NCBI GenBank assembly: GCA_050014815.1
Contig: JBEKCP010000059.1
Span: forward strand, 1-15,775
Source of the DNA: JBEKCP01 sp050014815
GTDB taxonomy: Bacteria; Planctomycetota; Planctomycetia; Pirellulales; Thermoguttaceae
Direction of reading: 5' to 3'
Length of the DNA: 15,775 bases
Part shown: positions 1-8,000 of the stretch, piece after piece
Position numbering within the stretch: position 1 is the first letter of the stretch
Layout of the letters: each line of letters begins with the position of its first letter
The notes under the pieces: model-generated
The model's input: only the letters and a program-made list of their open reading frames with translations
Told to the model about the DNA's origin: nothing
The model's database searches: none
Made by a program: the position numbers and the translations under genes

Positions 1-99
1 CATTTCCCGGGTCATATGGATGGCATCGGGCGGGCAGACGTCCGCGCAAATGCCGCAGCCGGTGCAGTCCTCGCGGAGGAGCTTCCACTGCCAGTCCAC
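1..99 (-). CDS. 4Fe-4S ferredoxin-type protein, partial (C-terminus outside window)
   Basis: The first 33 codons of a leftward gene are visible. They carry a complete 4Fe-4S signature, C12-x2-C15-x2-C18-x3-C22-P, as in bacterial ferredoxins and ferredoxin domains of larger redox enzymes, so the product should bind an iron-sulfur cluster and carry electrons. The GTG start (99-97) shares one base with the TAG stop of the upstream membrane-protein gene (101-99), and a purine-rich GGGGGGAG lies just before it, which suggests translational coupling. The rest of the gene lies to the left of the window, so it could be a small ferredoxin or the N-terminus of a bigger oxidoreductase. The cluster motif is seen directly; the partner enzyme is unknown. 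Confidence 0.8.
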   Translation of the reverse strand, partial: MDWQWKLLREDCTGCGICADVCPPDAIHMTREM

Positions 100-737
100 T
101 ACGCTCCCCCCTTCGTCTCTCGGATCCGCCGCAAGGCCGACACCGCGCCCCAGGCCAACACGGCCAGCAGGATCGGGAAGCAGATATAGAAAGTGATCTG
201 CGTGAGTTCCAGGCCGGAAGGGTCGGCGTTGGATCGCAGGTGCTCCTTCAAATAGGTCCAAAAGACATAATCGGCGGGGTGCTTTTCGAGGTATTCCTTG
301 CTCGCAGCCTCGGCAATGAAGGTGAAGCCGACGATGTTCAGCAGGTTGGCCGCGAACATCAGGTAGACGGCCCGCAAGAAGCTCCGCGAGCCCGGCTCGT
401 GCCCTCCGTAGAACAATCGCAGGACCAAGGCCGCGGCGAACAGGATCGTGGCAATCGGATAGAAGGGTACGGCCACCTTGATGTCGGCCATGATGTCCGG
501 GTTCAACACCAGGTATCCGACCAGGACCACGACCGCCAGCAGGATGTCGGTAACGAGGACCGTGAAGATCCTCCACAGTTCGATGGACACCCGCAGCGTC
601 AGGTGCTTTTCGAGCGACCGGTAGTAGCCCTGGACGATGGTCAGCCCGGCCGCCAGTATCCCGAGCATCACCGAGATGTTGAGCAACGTCTGGAGGGTCC
701 AGACTTCCAGGCCCTTTGCGATAGTGTCTTCAGTCAT
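99..737 (-). CDS. Conserved-looking five-helix membrane protein of unknown function
   Basis: This is a 212-residue protein with about five hydrophobic helices, near residues 18-39, 59-80, 92-111, 122-144 and 181-203. A polar loop between helices 4 and 5 holds charged residues (KEYLEKHPADYVFW). I do not recognise the family and see no catalytic motif. It starts at ATG 737-735, without a clear ribosome-binding site. A promoter-like TTGACG-N16-TATACA lies about 40 bases upstream on the same strand. The downstream ferredoxin start overlaps its stop codon, so the two are probably co-translated. The membrane protein may therefore anchor or exchange electrons with the ferredoxin, which is inference. 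It has no heme-binding CxxCH and few histidines, so a cytochrome role is not supported. Confidence 0.75.
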   Translation of the reverse strand: MTEDTIAKGLEVWTLQTLLNISVMLGILAAGLTIVQGYYRSLEKHLTLRVSIELWRIFTVLVTDILLAVVVLVGYLVLNPDIMADIKVAVPFYPIATILFAAALVLRLFYGGHEPGSRSFLRAVYLMFAANLLNIVGFTFIAEAASKEYLEKHPADYVFWTYLKEHLRSNADPSGLELTQITFYICFPILLAVLAWGAVSALRRIRETKGGA

Positions 738-777
738 GGTTTTCGGTCACGAATCGTTTGACGTTCGACAACACCAC

Positions 778-805
778 TGTATACGATGGAGTGTCGCCAC
801 GTCAA
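778..805 (-). promoter_or_regulatory. Putative sigma70-type promoter for the membrane protein/ferredoxin pair
   Basis: On the minus strand, TTGACG (805-800) and TATACA (783-778) are separated by 16 bases, five of six and four to five of six consensus positions. Transcription would begin near 771, leaving a leader of about 34 bases before the ATG at 737. Prediction by eye only. Confidence 0.5.
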
Positions 806-833
806 GGCGCCGCGGATCGAGCGTCCACCTTCT

Positions 834-974
834 CGTTCCCACGGTCCCCGTGGGAACGTACTGACCGGACGCTCCGCGTCCCCGAGTGGCGCGAATACGA
901 CCACGGCGACGCCCCCGCGGCGAAGGGCCGCAGGAGCGGCCAGCGTGCGCGTTCCCACGCAGAGCGTGGGAACG
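834..974. repeat. Cluster of three GC-rich hairpin repeats upstream of the MFS gene
   Basis: Two perfect 11-bp-armed hairpins with 3-base loops bracket the stretch: CGTTCCCACGG/CCGTGGGAACG (834-844/848-858) and CGTTCCCACGC/GCGTGGGAACG (950-960/964-974). Between them is a third, GGACGC-TCC-GCGTCC (867-881). I recall this CGTTCCCACG...CGTGGGAACG motif as a dispersed REP-like repeat in planctomycetes and cyanobacteria. The last hairpin ends 15 bases before the MFS start codon, and its trailing GAGAG may act as the weak ribosome-binding site. No gene is apparent between 738 and 989. Confidence 0.8.
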
Positions 975-989
975 AGAGATCAGAAACGA

Positions 990-2252
990 ATGAGCGTCCA
1001 TCGAGAGGCTGAATCCCGGGCCGGCGTCAGCCTCACGCGTGACGTCTGGCTGCTGTTCGTCACGCGTTCCATTCGCCTGTTGGCTTATGGCGCCGTCTCC
1101 GTCATTCTGGCACTGTACCTGGCCGAGATTGGCCTGAGCGAGGCCCGGATCGGACTCTTGCTCTCTTTGACGCTGTTGGGCGATACGGTCGTTTCGCTAT
1201 GGCTGACCACGCACGCCGATCGGCTCGGCCGGCGAAAGATTCTCGTCGCCGGAGCAGTCTTGATGATCGGGGCCGCGATCACGTTCGTCCTGACGGAAAA
1301 TTTCCTCCTCTTGCTCTTGGCCGCGACCATCGGCGTGATCAGCCCCAGCGGCAACGAGGTTGGCCCCTTCTTGCCCGTCGAGCAGGCGGCCCTCTCGCAG
1401 GTCATTCCCGGCAGCCGGCGGACCGGGGTCTTCGCCTGGTACAGCCTGGCCGGGTCGGTCGCCACGGCCCTGGGCTCGCTCGCCGGCGGCCTGACCGCCG
1501 CGGGACTCCAACTCGTCGAGTCGCCGGCGGCCAGCTACCGCGCGGTCATTCTGGGGTACGCCCTGCTCGGGCTCTTGCTGGCCGGGCTCTTCCTCAGGCT
1601 GTCTTCGGCCGTCGAGGTGCCGCCCGCGGCAAGAGACGCTTTTTGGGAAAGAGGGCGAAGGCTCGGCTTGGGCAAATCGCGGCGGGTGGTGTTCCGGCTG
1701 TCGGCGCTCTTTGCCCTGGACGCCCTCGGCGGCGGGTTCGTGATCCAGAGCATCGTGGCCTACTGGTTCCACGTCCGCTTCGGCGTGGACCCGGCCGTGC
1801 TGGGCGGCATCTTTTTTGGGGCGAACCTGTTTGCCGGGCTGTCGGCCCTGCTGGCCGCCCGGATGGCCGCCCGCTTCGGGTTGATCAACACGATGGTCTT
1901 CACGCACTTGCCGTCCAATGTTCTCTTGGTCCTCATTCCCTTGATGCCCAACGTGGAGTTGGCGATCCTGGTGCTGCTCTTGCGGTTCAGCATATCGCAG
2001 ATGGACGTGCCGACGAGGCAGTCTTATACGATGGCCGTAGTGAACCCGGAGGAGCGGTCGGCCGCCGCCGGGGTGACGGGGGTAGCGCGGAGCACCGGCG
2101 CCGCGGTGTCGCCGTACTTGGCCGGCCGTTTGCTGGGCGTGCCGGGCCTTATGGGCGTGCCCTTCTTCCTGGCCGGCGGGCTCAAGATCGTCTACGACCT
2201 GTTCCTTTACCGGAGCTTCATCGCCCTGCGCCCGCCGGAGGAGAAGCGGTGA
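990..2252 (+). CDS. Major facilitator superfamily (MFS) transporter
   Basis: A 420-residue polytopic membrane protein with roughly twelve hydrophobic segments in two halves split by a basic cytoplasmic loop (near residues 215-235). The hallmark MFS motif A is present in the loop between helices 2 and 3 as DRLGRRK, residues 77-83. It should be a proton-coupled or facilitated transporter of small solutes in the inner membrane. The substrate cannot be told; the drug-efflux-like layout is compatible with export. I chose ATG 990 because the extra 68 residues of the longer open frame from ATG 786 are translated hairpin repeats without membrane character. It stands alone, with repeats on both sides. 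Family assignment is firm; substrate unknown. Confidence 0.85.
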   Translation: MSVHREAESRAGVSLTRDVWLLFVTRSIRLLAYGAVSVILALYLAEIGLSEARIGLLLSLTLLGDTVVSLWLTTHADRLGRRKILVAGAVLMIGAAITFVLTENFLLLLLAATIGVISPSGNEVGPFLPVEQAALSQVIPGSRRTGVFAWYSLAGSVATALGSLAGGLTAAGLQLVESPAASYRAVILGYALLGLLLAGLFLRLSSAVEVPPAARDAFWERGRRLGLGKSRRVVFRLSALFALDALGGGFVIQSIVAYWFHVRFGVDPAVLGGIFFGANLFAGLSALLAARMAARFGLINTMVFTHLPSNVLLVLIPLMPNVELAILVLLLRFSISQMDVPTRQSYTMAVVNPEERSAAAGVTGVARSTGAAVSPYLAGRLLGVPGLMGVPFFLAGGLKIVYDLFLYRSFIALRPPEEKR

Positions 2253-2295
2253 ACGGCCCCGGCGACGGTCAGGTCGGATGCCGAATTGCCCGCCC

Positions 2296-2410
2296 GTCGC
2301 GTAGCGACGTTGTGATGGTAGCCGTGGGTTTCAACCCACGGTCCCCGGACCCCGGCGCAAGGATTGCGTCGCGTAGCGACGCCTGATTTCTCAATCGTCG
2401 CTACGCGACG
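2296..2410. repeat. Hairpin repeats built on GTCGCGTAGCGAC and a CCGTGGGTT stem
   Basis: Four short inverted repeats follow each other: GTCGC-GTA-GCGAC (2296-2308), CCGTGGGTT-TC-AACCCACGG (2322-2341), GCGTCGC-GTA-GCGACGC (2366-2382) and CGTCGC-TAC-GCGACG (2396-2410). They share the GTCGC/GCGAC core with the tandem units that follow, so they look like one REP-like family in several states of decay. Confidence 0.75.
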
Positions 2411-2415
2411 AGCGC

Positions 2416-2554
2416 ATCATGGTGCGACGGTGACGGCGGGTTGAAACCCGCCGCTACCATCATCGCGTCGCTACGCGACAAGCCCACCCCATCATGGTGC
2501 GACGGTGACGGCGGGTTAAAACCCGCCGCTACCATCATCGCGTCGCTACGCGAC
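2416..2554. repeat. Tandem 64-bp repeat unit, two copies at 75-bp period, containing hairpins
   Basis: Units 2416-2479 and 2491-2554 are 64 bp each and differ at one base (G2443 versus A2518), separated by 11 unique bases. Each holds a CGGCGGGTT-x2-AACCCGCCG hairpin (first copy 2434-2453) and ends in GTCGCTACGCGAC, itself a hairpin. ATCATGGT and ACCATCAT near the two sides of the inner hairpin extend the symmetry. With only two copies and an 11-base gap it is not a CRISPR array. Confidence 0.85.
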
Positions 2555-2640
2555 GATCCCACCCCCCAATCGGGCGATTGACCCGGGTGTAAATATTGCC
2601 GCGGATGCCCATGTGCGCACAAATCGTTCCATTTGAGTAC

Positions 2641-2711
2641 GTTTAGCTGGGTACTGATTGGCCCACGATTCGATCGGCGCACCCAAAGGGTACCCGGCCC
2701 GCCCGCTAAAC
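2641..2711. repeat. GTTTAGC-bounded repeat element, copy 1 (imperfect inverted ends)
   Basis: The element starts with GTTTAGCTGGGTAC and ends with the reverse complement of GTTTAGCGGGCGGGC, so both ends read GTTTAGC inward. Its right half, 2676-2711, recurs at 8876-8911 with a single difference (A versus G). The same terminal sequence bounds the hairpin at 13074-13154. It lies about 60 bases before the peroxidase start. Confidence 0.65.
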
Positions 2712-2770
2712 CGCGATATGTGTCCTCAACGTGACATTTTTGTGAACCTCGAACACGGGAGAACAAAACC

Positions 2771-4204
2771 ATGAGTCGCAGATCCGAAGTGTGTGGCGGA
2801 ATTGCCCTGGCGGTCCTGGCCGCCGGGTTCTTGTGGGCCTCGCCTTGGCCGCCGGCGAGCGCCAGAGCCCAACAGCCCCGGCCTCTCGTTGTTCCCCCCA
2901 GCAGCTACTCGCCCGTGGTCATCCGAGAGGACTTCGACAAGATGGTGGACCGGATGTCCACGGCGAAGGCGGAGGTCATGCAGCGGCAAATGAAACTGCT
3001 GGAAGCCCGCTACGACCTGAGCGATCGGCCGGCCCAAGGGGTCACGATGTCGCGGGGCAAGGCCGTCCAGGAAGGGGTTCGGGCAAGACTGCCCGCTGGC
3101 GTGAAGTCCTGGCAGGAGTTGGCGGACATGACGCCCGAGGAGATCCGGGAGAAGGGGTTGTGGCCCAAGGGGTTCCTGCCGCTGCCGCACCCCAATCATG
3201 CGGAGGGCGGCATGGTGTTTCCGAAGCACCAGATCGACGAGATCAAGAAGCAGGAGGGGCGGGACCTGACCCGCTTCGACCTGGACTTCGACCTGCCGAC
3301 GCATTTTCTCCCGGAGTACCCGCCGGCCATCTTCCTGACGACCCGGCCGGACCTCGGCGACGTATCGCGGGGGCAGGTGGTGACGATCGCCAACTACTTC
3401 AAGCTGTTCAACGGCACGTTGAACCCGAAGCAACTGGAGGGGCTGCGGCTCCTGGCGACCCCGTTCCCCCAGCAGCAGTTCAACGCGACCGAGGACCGCC
3501 GGTCGCTCAAGCCGAGCAACGGCGTGACCTGCATGGACTGCCACGTCAACGGGCACACCAACGGCACCACACACCTGGTGGGCGACATCCGGCCCCAGGA
3601 GTTCCGGCACCGGTTGGACACGCCGTCGTTGCGGGGCGTCAACATCCAGCGGTTGTTCGGCTCGCAGCGGGCGTTGAAGAGCGTCGAGGACTTCACCGAA
3701 TTCGAGCAGCGGGCGGCCTACTTCGACGGCGACCCGGTGATCGCCACCAAGAAGGGCGTGAACATCCTGGAGCGGGCGAGCCAGGTCCACTTCATGGCCG
3801 AGTTCCTCGAGATCCTCGACTTCCCGCCCGCTCCGAAGCTGGACCTGTTCGGAGTGCTCGATCCGAAGAAGGCGACTGCCGGCGAGATGCGGGGGGAGAA
3901 GGTCTTCTTCGAGCGGGGCCGGTGCGCGGTCTGCCACAACCCGCCCTACTACACCGACAACTCGATGCACAATTTGGAGACCCAACGGTTTTTCGAGCCG
4001 AAGACGTACAACGGCCATACGGCCGTCAGCGACGGGTCGATCAAGACGTTCCCGCTCAGGGGCATCAAGGACTCGCCGCCGTACCTGCACGACGGGCGGC
4101 TCTTAACCCTGGAAGATACGGTCGAGTTCCACAACCTGGTTTTGGAGACCAAGCTTACCGAGCAGGAGAAGAAGGACCTGGTGGCCTTCCTGCGGTGCCT
4201 GTAG
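2771..4204 (+). CDS. Secreted diheme cytochrome c peroxidase / MauG-family protein
   Basis: A 477-residue protein with an N-terminal signal peptide (basic start, hydrophobic 10-24, likely cut after ARA at 33) and two c-type heme sites, C254-M-D-C-H258 and C385-A-V-C-H389. Toward the end, SPPYLHDGR (H440) followed by TLEDTVEFHN is the typical tail motif of the CCP/MauG family. The enzyme should act in the periplasm, reducing hydrogen peroxide or oxidising a substrate through two hemes. Typical bacterial CCPs have the first heme near residue 50-70; here about 200 extra residues precede it, of unknown role. GGGAGA at 2757-2762 is a good ribosome-binding site for ATG 2771. The rubrerythrin gene follows after 26 bases, so peroxide stress is the shared theme. 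Confidence 0.88.
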   Translation: MSRRSEVCGGIALAVLAAGFLWASPWPPASARAQQPRPLVVPPSSYSPVVIREDFDKMVDRMSTAKAEVMQRQMKLLEARYDLSDRPAQGVTMSRGKAVQEGVRARLPAGVKSWQELADMTPEEIREKGLWPKGFLPLPHPNHAEGGMVFPKHQIDEIKKQEGRDLTRFDLDFDLPTHFLPEYPPAIFLTTRPDLGDVSRGQVVTIANYFKLFNGTLNPKQLEGLRLLATPFPQQQFNATEDRRSLKPSNGVTCMDCHVNGHTNGTTHLVGDIRPQEFRHRLDTPSLRGVNIQRLFGSQRALKSVEDFTEFEQRAAYFDGDPVIATKKGVNILERASQVHFMAEFLEILDFPPAPKLDLFGVLDPKKATAGEMRGEKVFFERGRCAVCHNPPYYTDNSMHNLETQRFFEPKTYNGHTAVSDGSIKTFPLRGIKDSPPYLHDGRLLTLEDTVEFHNLVLETKLTEQEKKDLVAFLRCL

Positions 4205-4230
4205 TATACCCTGAATCCGAGGTGAATCGC

Positions 4231-4803
4231 ATGGACCTGAAAGGATCGCAGACGGAGCGGAACCTGGTGGCGGTATTCGTCGGCGAGTCGGCGGCGCGGA
4301 ACCGCTACACCTTTTTCGCCAGCCAGGCCCGCAACGAGGGCTATATCCAGATCGCCAAGGTTTTCGAGGAAACGGCCGACCAGGAGAAGGAACACGCCAA
4401 GCGGTTCTTCAAGTTCCTCCAGGGCGGCGAGGTGAAGATCGAGGGTTCGTTCCCGGCGGGTGTCGTCGGAACCACGGCCGAGAATTTGCTCTCCGCAGCC
4501 GACGGCGAGCACGAAGAGTGGTCGTCGGTGTACCCCGGCTTCGCCGTCGTGGCCCGGCAGGAAGGTTTCAAGGCGATCGCGGCCACCTTCGAGATGATCT
4601 CGGTGGCCGAGAAGCAGCACGAGCGGCGCTACCGGGGCCTGCTGGAGAACGTCCGCAGCGGCCGGGTCTTCAAGCGGGACCAGCCGGTGCGGTGGCGGTG
4701 CCTGAACTGCGGCTACGTCCATGAGGGTCCGGAAGCCCCCGCCGCCTGCCCCGCGTGCGCCCATCCCCAGGCCTACTTCGAGTTGCTCGGCGAGAACTGG
4801 TAG
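4231..4803 (+). CDS. Rubrerythrin
   Basis: A 190-residue protein with the two rubrerythrin parts. Residues 1-145 form a ferritin-like four-helix diiron domain with ligand motifs around E19 (GESAARNRY) and E52-x2-H55 (DQEKEHAKRF), and a second pair further on, around EGF and EKQHERRY. Residues 152-190 form a rubredoxin-type FeS4 domain with C157-x2-C160 and C173-x2-C176. Rubrerythrins reduce hydrogen peroxide in the cytoplasm with electrons from NAD(P)H via a reductase or rubredoxin. Length is normal for the family. GAGGTG at 4219-4224 serves ATG 4231. It lies 26 bases after the cytochrome peroxidase stop, almost certainly in the same transcript. Such enzymes are typical of anaerobes and microaerobes facing oxygen. 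Confidence 0.93.
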   Translation: MDLKGSQTERNLVAVFVGESAARNRYTFFASQARNEGYIQIAKVFEETADQEKEHAKRFFKFLQGGEVKIEGSFPAGVVGTTAENLLSAADGEHEEWSSVYPGFAVVARQEGFKAIAATFEMISVAEKQHERRYRGLLENVRSGRVFKRDQPVRWRCLNCGYVHEGPEAPAACPACAHPQAYFELLGENW

Positions 4804-4834
4804 CCGGGCTTGTGCAAAGGGGGAAACAAGAAGA

Positions 4835-4872
4835 CCCGCCTGCCAACTGCCGACTGGGCATTGGCAGGCGGG
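4835..4872 (+). terminator. Strong hairpin after rubrerythrin, possible terminator
   Basis: CCCGCCTGCCAA (4835-4846) and TTGGCAGGCGGG (4861-4872) are perfect 12-bp arms around a 14-base loop, 31 bases past the rubrerythrin stop. No T-run follows, so classical intrinsic termination is uncertain; it may instead be a 3'-end stabilising hairpin or another dispersed repeat. Confidence 0.45.
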
Positions 4873-5021
4873 CGGAGAACCAACACGCTCTACGGCACCC
4901 TCTGTCGGCCTTGCAGGCCGGTGCCGCCCAAACTGTGAGATGGATGTTGCCCCTATCCTACTACGCCGTCAAATATTGCACAATAACCCCGGAGTGGGGG
5001 TTGGCCCGGATTTCTGTGGGA

Positions 5022-5050
5022 TTGTCCGGCCGGCGGCTCGCCCCTATGAT
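5022..5050 (+). promoter_or_regulatory. Putative promoter P1 upstream of the LptD-like gene
   Basis: TTGTCC (5022-5027), a 17-base spacer and TATGAT (5045-5050) fit a sigma70-type promoter. Transcription would start near 5057, just ahead of the GTG at 5093. By-eye prediction. Confidence 0.4.
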
Positions 5051-5092
5051 TTCTAATGTTTACCCGCACACTGGCCTTTTCTCTGGACCCCT

Positions 5093-8000
5093 GTGGCGGG
5101 CCGCTACGGAGAATCCGATGGCCTTGGCACGCCTTGGCCAACCCGCCTTGATCTTCCGGGCAGTCTCTCCTATAATCTCCGCCCGCCCCGGTCCGGGTTT
5201 CGCCGCAAGGGCTCTTCTCTGCTGAACTTAGGGGTCTCGACGAGCAAGGATGCTAGTCTGCTGAAGCTATGTTGGGAGAGAGCGGCCTCGCGGGGGTTCG
5301 CAGCATGGTGGCTGCGCGCCCGCGGAGAAACTGCGCGTTCACTAGCCCGAAGCGCAAACGAGGGACGGAGCATCTCCCTCGCTTGCGCTTCGGGCTGGAG
5401 TGGGCTTGCCCGCTGGGCCGTTCTGCTGGCCGTCCTTGTCGTGCTGGGCGTCCGGCCGGCCCGGGCCCAGGTCGATCTGCCGGAGGGCAATCCGGCCGAC
5501 GCGGTGGTTATCTCGGCCGCCGCCGCCAATCGCTGGGAGCAGGGGGCGTACGAGGTGTGGCTTCTGCGGGACAACTGCCGGATCAGCCAGGGCGCCGACG
5601 TGGCCCAGTCGCGGGAGGCCGTGCTCTGGATCGACCGCGCCGCGGCCACCCAGCAGCAGCGGAGCAAGGTGATCGCCTATCTCGAAGGCAACGTCGTGCT
5701 GGACTTTCACCGTGCGGGCAAACCGGTCCGGGTGATGGATCAGGCGTGGCTGGGACGTTTCTTCACCGCGAGGTCGGTCGACGTGCAGGCCGCCGTGGTG
5801 GCCGGACGGCCCGACGTGCTGCCGGGGGTTTACCAGCGGGCGATGGCCCTGCGGAATCCCGCCTCCTCGGACGTCTTGCGGCGGACGGCGGTCGAGCCGG
5901 CGCAGTTCATGGCGCCGCCGCCGGAGCCGGCGGTGGGGCAGCCGCTGCCGGCGGGCACCCGCCGCATCCGCGTCTTCCCGCGGGGCGACGTTCCCATGCA
6001 GGTCCAGTGGTTCTCCCAGCCCGGCTCCAACCAGCGGATCGCCGTGATCGACCAGGGCGTCACGTTCACCGCCGACAACCTGCCGCACGGCCTGGGCTCG
6101 ATCGACGTTACCACCGACCGCATGGTCATTTGGACCAGCGGCGCGCGGCAACCCGATCTCCCCGGCCAGGCCCTCCAGGACGAGCGGACGCCGCTGGAGA
6201 TTTACATGGAAGGCAACATCGTCTTCCGCGAAGTCTCCCGCGACGGCCAGCGGACCATCTACGCCCAGCGAATGTACTATGACGTGACGAACCACGTCGG
6301 CACCGTGCTCGACGCGGAGTTGTTGTCGCCGGTCCACCGTTTCGCGGGCCTGGTGCGGCTGCGGGCGGAGATCCTCCAGCAGATCGACCGCGACCACTTC
6401 ACCGCCCACAACGCCTGGCTCACCCCCAGCCGGCTCGGCGAGCCGTCGTATCGCCTCCAAGCCACCGACATGTCCTACGAGCAGCAGGCGGTGGTGGACC
6501 CGGCGACCGGGCTGCCGGTCGTGGATCCGGCGACCGGCGAGCCGGTACACGACCACTTCGCCACCTCGCGGAACAATATCCTGCTGCTGGGCGACGTGCC
6601 CGTGTTCTACTGGCCCACGCTGTCGGCCGACCTCAACGATCCGGCATTCTACCTCAAGCACCTCGGCTACAAGCACGACGGGGTGTTCGGCTATCAGTTC
6701 CTGACCGAGTGGAACATGTACCAGTTGTTGGGCATCCGCCATCCGCCGGCCGGGACCGAGTGGGACCTCAGCCTCGATTACATGAGCCTGCGGGGTTTCG
6801 GCTTCGGCAGCAACTTCCTCTACCACGGCAACGACCTGTTCGGGCTTCCTGGGCCGACCCAGGGCCTGTTGGACTCCTGGGCGATCTCCGACAGGGGATT
6901 CGACAACCTGGGCATCGACCGCCCCCACGTCACCCCCGACGCCACGTTCCGCGACCGCGTCCTCTGGCAGCACCGCGAGCAATTGCCCAGCGGCTTCCAG
7001 GTCACCGCCGAGGTGGGCCAAATCAGCGACCGCAACTTCTTGCAGCAGTACTTCCAGGACGAGTGGAAGACCCTGAAGGACCAGACCACCGACGTCGAGC
7101 TCCGACGGACCCAGGGCAACACCACCTGGAACCTCTTCGCGGGGGTCCGGCTGGACGACTTCTTCACCCAGACCCAGTGGCTGCCGCGGGCCGACCATTA
7201 CTGGCTGGGGCAGCCGCTGGTGGCGGACCGGCTCACCTGGTTCGAGCATTCGAGCCTCGGCTACGCCCAGTTCCGCACGGGCTCGCTGCCCAACAGCACC
7301 CCGGGCGACGAGCCCGTCAACCACATGTCGTGGGAAGCCGCGAACCGCCAGGGCGAGCGGCTCCTTACCCGCAACGAGCTCGACTGGCCGATCGAGCTGG
7401 GCGGCATGAAAGTCGTCCCCTACGTCCTCGGCGAGCTGGGCCGCTGGGGTGAAGACCTGGAGGGCAATCCGCTCAACCGGACGTACTACCAGGTGGGCGT
7501 CCGCGGCAACCTGCCCATGGCCTACGTCGACCCCACGGTCGAGAGCGACCTGTGGAACGTCCACGGCCTGGCCCACAAGGTCGATTTCAATTTCGAGTTC
7601 CTGCACTCCGACTCGAACCGGCGGATGACCGACCTGCCGCTGTACGACCAACTGAACGACAACCAGATCGAGGCCTTCGAGCGGCGGCTGATCGTCAACA
7701 CGTTCGGCATCCCGGTGAACCCGTTGCTGGTGGCCAATGCCCCGCAGCCGTTCGACGAGCGGTTCTACGCCCTGCGGAGCGGGATGGGCGGCTGGGTCAC
7801 GGCGCCGAGCCTCGAGATCGCCGACACGCTGACGGCGTTGCGGCTGGGGGTCGACCAGCGGTGGCAGACCAAGCGCGGCCCCCCAGACGATCGCCACATC
7901 ATCGACTGGATCGAGCTGGACACCGACTTCACCCTCTTCCCCGACCCCAGCCGCGACAACCCCGGCCCCACCCCAGGCAGCTCCGGGAGCGTGCTGGGCC

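Larger units (their letters stand above)
2253..2770. other. Intergenic region of 518 bp, mostly repeats, no gene
   Basis: I see no credible gene here. A leftward open frame across 2401-2772 consists largely of translated repeat units. The stretch holds GTCGC-type hairpins, a 75-bp-period tandem repeat, a small perfect palindrome TGTGCGCACA (2612-2621) and a GTTTAGC-bounded element, before the leader of the peroxidase gene. No convincing -35/-10 pair for that gene was found; a TTGACC at 2578-2583 lacks a good -10 partner. Confidence 0.7.
4804..5092. other. Intergenic region between rubrerythrin and the LptD-like gene
   Basis: No gene recognised. It holds a perfect 12-bp-armed hairpin (4835-4872), an interrupted hairpin CGGCAC/GTGCCG with inner CGGCC/GGCCG (4893-4926), and a promoter-like pair at 5022-5050. 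The base composition between 4940 and 5075 is more AT-rich than the genes around, as expected for a regulatory stretch. Confidence 0.6.

Noticed and set aside
786..989. Extended N-terminus of the MFS transporter from ATG 786
   Set aside because: The extra 68 residues are basic, low complexity and encoded by the hairpin repeats; the transporter begins naturally at ATG 990.
2416..2554. Possible CRISPR array
   Set aside because: Only two 64-bp units with an 11-base gap, each internally palindromic, and no cas genes.
2612..2621. TGTGCGCACA palindrome as an operator
   Set aside because: Ten bases of symmetry can arise by chance, it sits about 150 bases from the gene, and it matches no regulator site I can name.
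2401..2772. A leftward 123-residue open frame before the peroxidase gene
   Set aside because: It repeats the peptide SDAMMVAAGFNPPSPSHHD because it translates the tandem DNA repeats; no independent evidence of a gene.
2791..4803. A 670-residue frame running through the peroxidase and into rubrerythrin
   Set aside because: The part before 4231 is out of frame with the heme motifs and has Arg/Gly/Pro-rich shadow composition; only the rubrerythrin portion is real.
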